This document shows positions 61,351-64,000 of a DNA stretch of 64,000 nucleotides, piece by piece; position 1 is the stretch's first letter; each line of letters starts with the position of its first letter. The notes beneath the pieces were generated by a model. The model worked only from the letters and a program-made list of their open reading frames with translations. It did no database searches and was not told the origin of the DNA. Made by a program: the position numbers and the translations under genes. The stretch comes from Rickettsia endosymbiont of Ceutorhynchus obstrictus (GTDB lineage Bacteria > Pseudomonadota > Alphaproteobacteria > Rickettsiales > Rickettsiaceae), in the NCBI RefSeq assembly GCF_964026565.1, contig NZ_OZ032162.1, positions 558,001-622,000 on the forward strand, given 5' to 3'.

Positions 61351-63879
61351 TTATAAATCGAATCTTACCGTAATTGTTCCTGAGTGTGTGCTATATTTCT
61401 TGTGCATGTAGTAGTTGTAATCAAACTGTAATTTAATATTATTATTTTGAGCTATTACTCCGGCACCTATGTTATACCCTAGTCTTGAATTTCTTGTCAT
61501 ATCTACTTTTTTGATCTCTTTAGGAATATCCTGGTTACTTGTAAATGTAGCTGTTATTGCCTTATGACTTGCAAAAAAATTTCTTTCTATACTGCCTTGT
61601 AATGATGGAATTAGTTTAAGATGCGAATTAATATCTGTAGAATTTAATATTATCTTACTGCCTATAGTACAGTTGAACACCTTTCTAGATTTCCTTGAAA
61701 TCTTTAACAAATAATCATATGCTCCTTGTTCCTTGTATAAATTATTCAGCATATTATAATATTTTAGACTAATGTTCGGAACTAATTGCATACCACTTGT
61801 AAAATTGTGATAATAGCTTAAATTACCTTCAATGCCCATACCACGAATATAGGATTTACCATGTCTCTGGGCATTGATTACATTTTTGATATTGCTACCT
61901 GATAGTGAACCAATTAATTGTAGAGAAACATTTCTATCTAAATCTTTTTGGTAATAAGCACTGACCATGTGTGAATTAATACGGCTTTTGCCTAGTGTTT
62001 CACTAAATCGTAAGTATGAATGAATATTGCCGTAGGCAATGCCTAATATATAGCTATCATTAAATGATATTTCTCCTCCTAGTATTATGGCTAGCATTCT
62101 TCCTGTGTAAGATGATATGCTGCTACCACTGTCTTGTTTACTAATAGCGTAACCACTATTATCCCAAATACTAAAACCTCTATTCTGCTCATCGCCCCCT
62201 GATATTGGTTGTGATTTACCATTTAATCCTATTAATCTGTTTTGGATTATTTGATAAAACATCTTTAACGCTAACATTACCTCATTATTACTTGCTCTGA
62301 ACTGACTGATGCGGTCTAATATCCTGCTGCTTGGTTCTTTTAATTCATCTTTTAGATTAAGATCCTCAATGTTATTATTCCTATCAGATGATTCTAAGTT
62401 TTGATTACTGTTGTAACTACTATTTGGAGTATTATGATTATTCTGATTACCACCACTACCATCTACTGCATCTAGTTCATCTTTTAGGTTAAGACCCTCA
62501 ATATCATTATTTCTATCAGATGATTCTAAGTTTTGATTACTGTTGTAACTACTATTTGGAGTATTATGATTATTCTGATTACCACCACTACCATCTACTG
62601 CATCTAGTTCATCTTTTAGGTTAAGACCCTCAATATCATTATTTCTATCAGATGGTTCTAAGTTTTGGTTACTGTTGTAACTACTATTTGGAGTATTATG
62701 ATTATTCTGATTACCACCACTACCATCTACTGCATCTAGTTCATCTTTTAGGTTAAGACCCTCAATATCATTATTTCTATCAGATGGTTCTAAGTTTTGG
62801 TTACTGTTGTAACTACTATTTGGAGTATTATGATTATTCTGATTACCACCACTACCATCTACTGCATCTAGTTCATCTTTTAGGTTAAGACCCTCAATAT
62901 CATTATTTCTATCAGATGGTTCTAAGTTTTGATTACTGTTGTAACTACTATTTGGAGTATTATGATTATTCTGATTACCACCACTACCATCTACTGCATC
63001 TAGTTCATCTTTTAGGTTAAGACCCTCAATATCATTATTTCTATCAGATGGTTCTAAGTTTTGGTTACTGTTGTAACTACTATTTGGAGTATTATGATTA
63101 TTCTGATTACCACCACTACCATCTACTGCATCTAGTTCATCTTTTAGGTTAAGACCCTCAATATCATTATTTCTATCAGATGGTTCTAAGTTTTGGTTAC
63201 TGTTGTAACTACTATTTGGAGTATTATGATTAGCGCCACTACTTACTGCATCCAATTCTAGGTTACAATCATTAAAAATATTAATTCCATTGTCTGATGA
63301 TAAGTCTAAGGATGAGGTTAAAGCATCTAAATTATCTGATCTACTAGATTGAGATTTTTTAGGAGTTGAAGTAACAATATGACCTTCATCAAAATTACTA
63401 CGTTTTGATATCATATCATTGATTTTTTTTAATTCTTTCTCTAATAATTCGTTTGAAGATTCATCAGAGCTTATAAGGCTTTGTTGGGATTTTTTATATA
63501 GTTTTTTTCTATCATTTAATTTTCTTAGTTCTGAATCTTCATATTCAATATCTTCCAACTCTTCTTTCCTTTTTTCTATAGCATGATTGATTGATCGTAT
63601 TTTTTTATTAATGTTCTCCAGATGTGACATCCTATAATCTTTACGATCGTTTGACGTCTTTATTAAATCTTGCCTTTTTTCCGAAAGTGCTTCTATTATT
63701 CCAGTATGATCACTAAGGATATTTGTTGGGAGTGTATTGGAAGCAGCTATAACATTATTGCCAATGAATATTATAGTAATACTATAATTTGTGTATCTAA
63801 AAAATAGATATATTATTTTTTTTGAGCATAAGAGTAAATATGCATAGCTTAGAGAAAAGAAAATTATTAGTAATGCCAT
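61351..63879 (-). CDS. Sca-like autotransporter with Asn-rich repeats, chimeric 5' end
   Basis: The frame has 842 codons. A signal-like hydrophobic stretch (IIYLFFRYTNYSITIIFIG then NNVIAAS) leads to a charged coiled coil (about 60-160), seven 44-residue Asn/Asp-rich repeats (about 215-510), and a C-terminal autotransporter beta-barrel from about 560 ending VRFDL. The barrel would insert in the outer membrane and display the passenger. The first 16 codons, including the ATG at 63879, lie antisense to a traD stub, so recombination has replaced the native start. Whether it is expressed is uncertain. Confidence 0.75.
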   Translation of the reverse strand: MALLIIFFSLSYAYLLLCSKKIIYLFFRYTNYSITIIFIGNNVIAASNTLPTNILSDHTGIIEALSEKRQDLIKTSNDRKDYRMSHLENINKKIRSINHAIEKRKEELEDIEYEDSELRKLNDRKKLYKKSQQSLISSDESSNELLEKELKKINDMISKRSNFDEGHIVTSTPKKSQSSRSDNLDALTSSLDLSSDNGINIFNDCNLELDAVSSGANHNTPNSSYNSNQNLEPSDRNNDIEGLNLKDELDAVDGSGGNQNNHNTPNSSYNSNQNLEPSDRNNDIEGLNLKDELDAVDGSGGNQNNHNTPNSSYNSNQNLEPSDRNNDIEGLNLKDELDAVDGSGGNQNNHNTPNSSYNSNQNLEPSDRNNDIEGLNLKDELDAVDGSGGNQNNHNTPNSSYNSNQNLEPSDRNNDIEGLNLKDELDAVDGSGGNQNNHNTPNSSYNSNQNLESSDRNNDIEGLNLKDELDAVDGSGGNQNNHNTPNSSYNSNQNLESSDRNNNIEDLNLKDELKEPSSRILDRISQFRASNNEVMLALKMFYQIIQNRLIGLNGKSQPISGGDEQNRGFSIWDNSGYAISKQDSGSSISSYTGRMLAIILGGEISFNDSYILGIAYGNIHSYLRFSETLGKSRINSHMVSAYYQKDLDRNVSLQLIGSLSGSNIKNVINAQRHGKSYIRGMGIEGNLSYYHNFTSGMQLVPNISLKYYNMLNNLYKEQGAYDYLLKISRKSRKVFNCTIGSKIILNSTDINSHLKLIPSLQGSIERNFFASHKAITATFTSNQDIPKEIKKVDMTRNSRLGYNIGAGVIAQNNNIKLQFDYNYYMHKKYSTHSGTITVRFDL
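62350..63270 (-). repeat. 132-bp tandem repeats in the autotransporter
   Basis: Seven 132-bp units encoding HNTPNSSYNSNQNLE-P/S-SD followed by RNNDIEGLNLKDELDAVDG. Six are nearly identical, the outermost degenerate. Likely a phase-free length polymorphism, since each unit is a multiple of three. Confidence 0.85.
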
Positions 63880-63971
63880 CTGAAATTATGAATCTAGAAG
63901 ATCTTACCTGTTATGTAAAACTTGTGGGTAATTTCCCTATTACTAAACTTAAAATGAATTTACAAACTTGA
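63834..63971 (+). pseudogene. traD: traD_F 3' stub
   Basis: The last 45 codons of F-type traD (VNMHSLEKRKLLVMPSEIMN to KLKMNLQT), homologous to the ends at 39233 and 46267. Homology begins abruptly at about 63832 where the autotransporter starts. The remaining bases match the spacer downstream of the other traD genes, indicating another RAGE module continuing to the right. Confidence 0.75.
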
Positions 63972-64000
63972 TTTAAATCTAAAAATATCAAACCATTTTA

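Overview
The window is AT-rich DNA (roughly 30% GC by eye) from an obligate intracellular alphaproteobacterium, almost certainly Rickettsiales, family Rickettsiaceae. It is a pile-up of Rickettsiales amplified genetic elements (RAGEs). The evidence is the gene set: Ti-type traA/traD, F-type traL/E/K/D, stand-alone SpoT-like HD hydrolases, soluble histidine kinases, D12-class Dam methylases, DnaA-domain-like replication proteins, paired tyrosine integrases beside tRNA 3' fragments, ankyrin and TPR proteins, a Sca-like autotransporter and many insertion sequences. I cannot name the species. No housekeeping gene was recognised.

Layout. 1-5.7 kb: a traD_Ti module with a secreted unknown protein, an MHS transporter overlapping a sialidase-like gene, and an HD hydrolase. 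5.7-12.4 kb: an ankyrin/helical-repeat protein pair, an IS5-type element with a nested MITE, and two unknown genes. 12.4-21.8 kb: two MITEs, then a palindrome HD(-) HK(-) Dam(+) [IS66] Dam(-) HK(+) HD(+). 21.8-31.9 kb: a group II intron 5' fragment inside an rpn remnant, a 1962-residue RelA-type synthetase fused to tandem repeats and ankyrins, an intron reverse-transcriptase remnant, an IS110/IS1111 element, an IS21 remnant and a second traD_Ti. 31.9-50.2 kb: a putative oriT region, traA, IS1111, rpn, a traD_F fragment, IS66, a traA fragment, IS1111, rpn, full traD_F, a TPR gene fused into traK, traE and traL. 50.2-59.6 kb: phage-type genes and a second palindrome int(-) att rep' [IS66] rep att int(+). 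59.6-64 kb: an IS4 element, the autotransporter and a further traD_F 3' stub.

The central structural result is that both palindromes follow from one event. The rep (DnaA-domain-like) gene was interrupted by IS66 with the 8-bp target duplication ATTCAATA. Its two halves now lie 35 kb apart, one beside the IS66 at 16235-18609 and the other beside the IS66 at 53920-56294. These two IS66 copies are in opposite orientation. Inverting the DNA between them rejoins the gene in frame and places two RAGE modules (HD-HK-Dam-rep-att-int) in direct orientation. A third IS66 copy fuses a traD_F fragment to a traA fragment.

How the parts fit together: integrase and att handle integration; rep, Dam and the conserved HK/Dam intergenic RNA-like region form a replication/regulation block; traA/traD_Ti flank a candidate oriT; the F-type mating-pair genes are reduced to traL, traE and a broken traK, so this copy could not build its own conjugation apparatus. 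Cargo includes alarmone enzymes, ankyrin and TPR proteins, a transporter/sialidase-like pair and a surface autotransporter. The most unusual items are the RelA-ankyrin fusion and the IS1111-type elements, whose 3' noncoding tails show covarying helices typical of guide (bridge/seek) RNAs.
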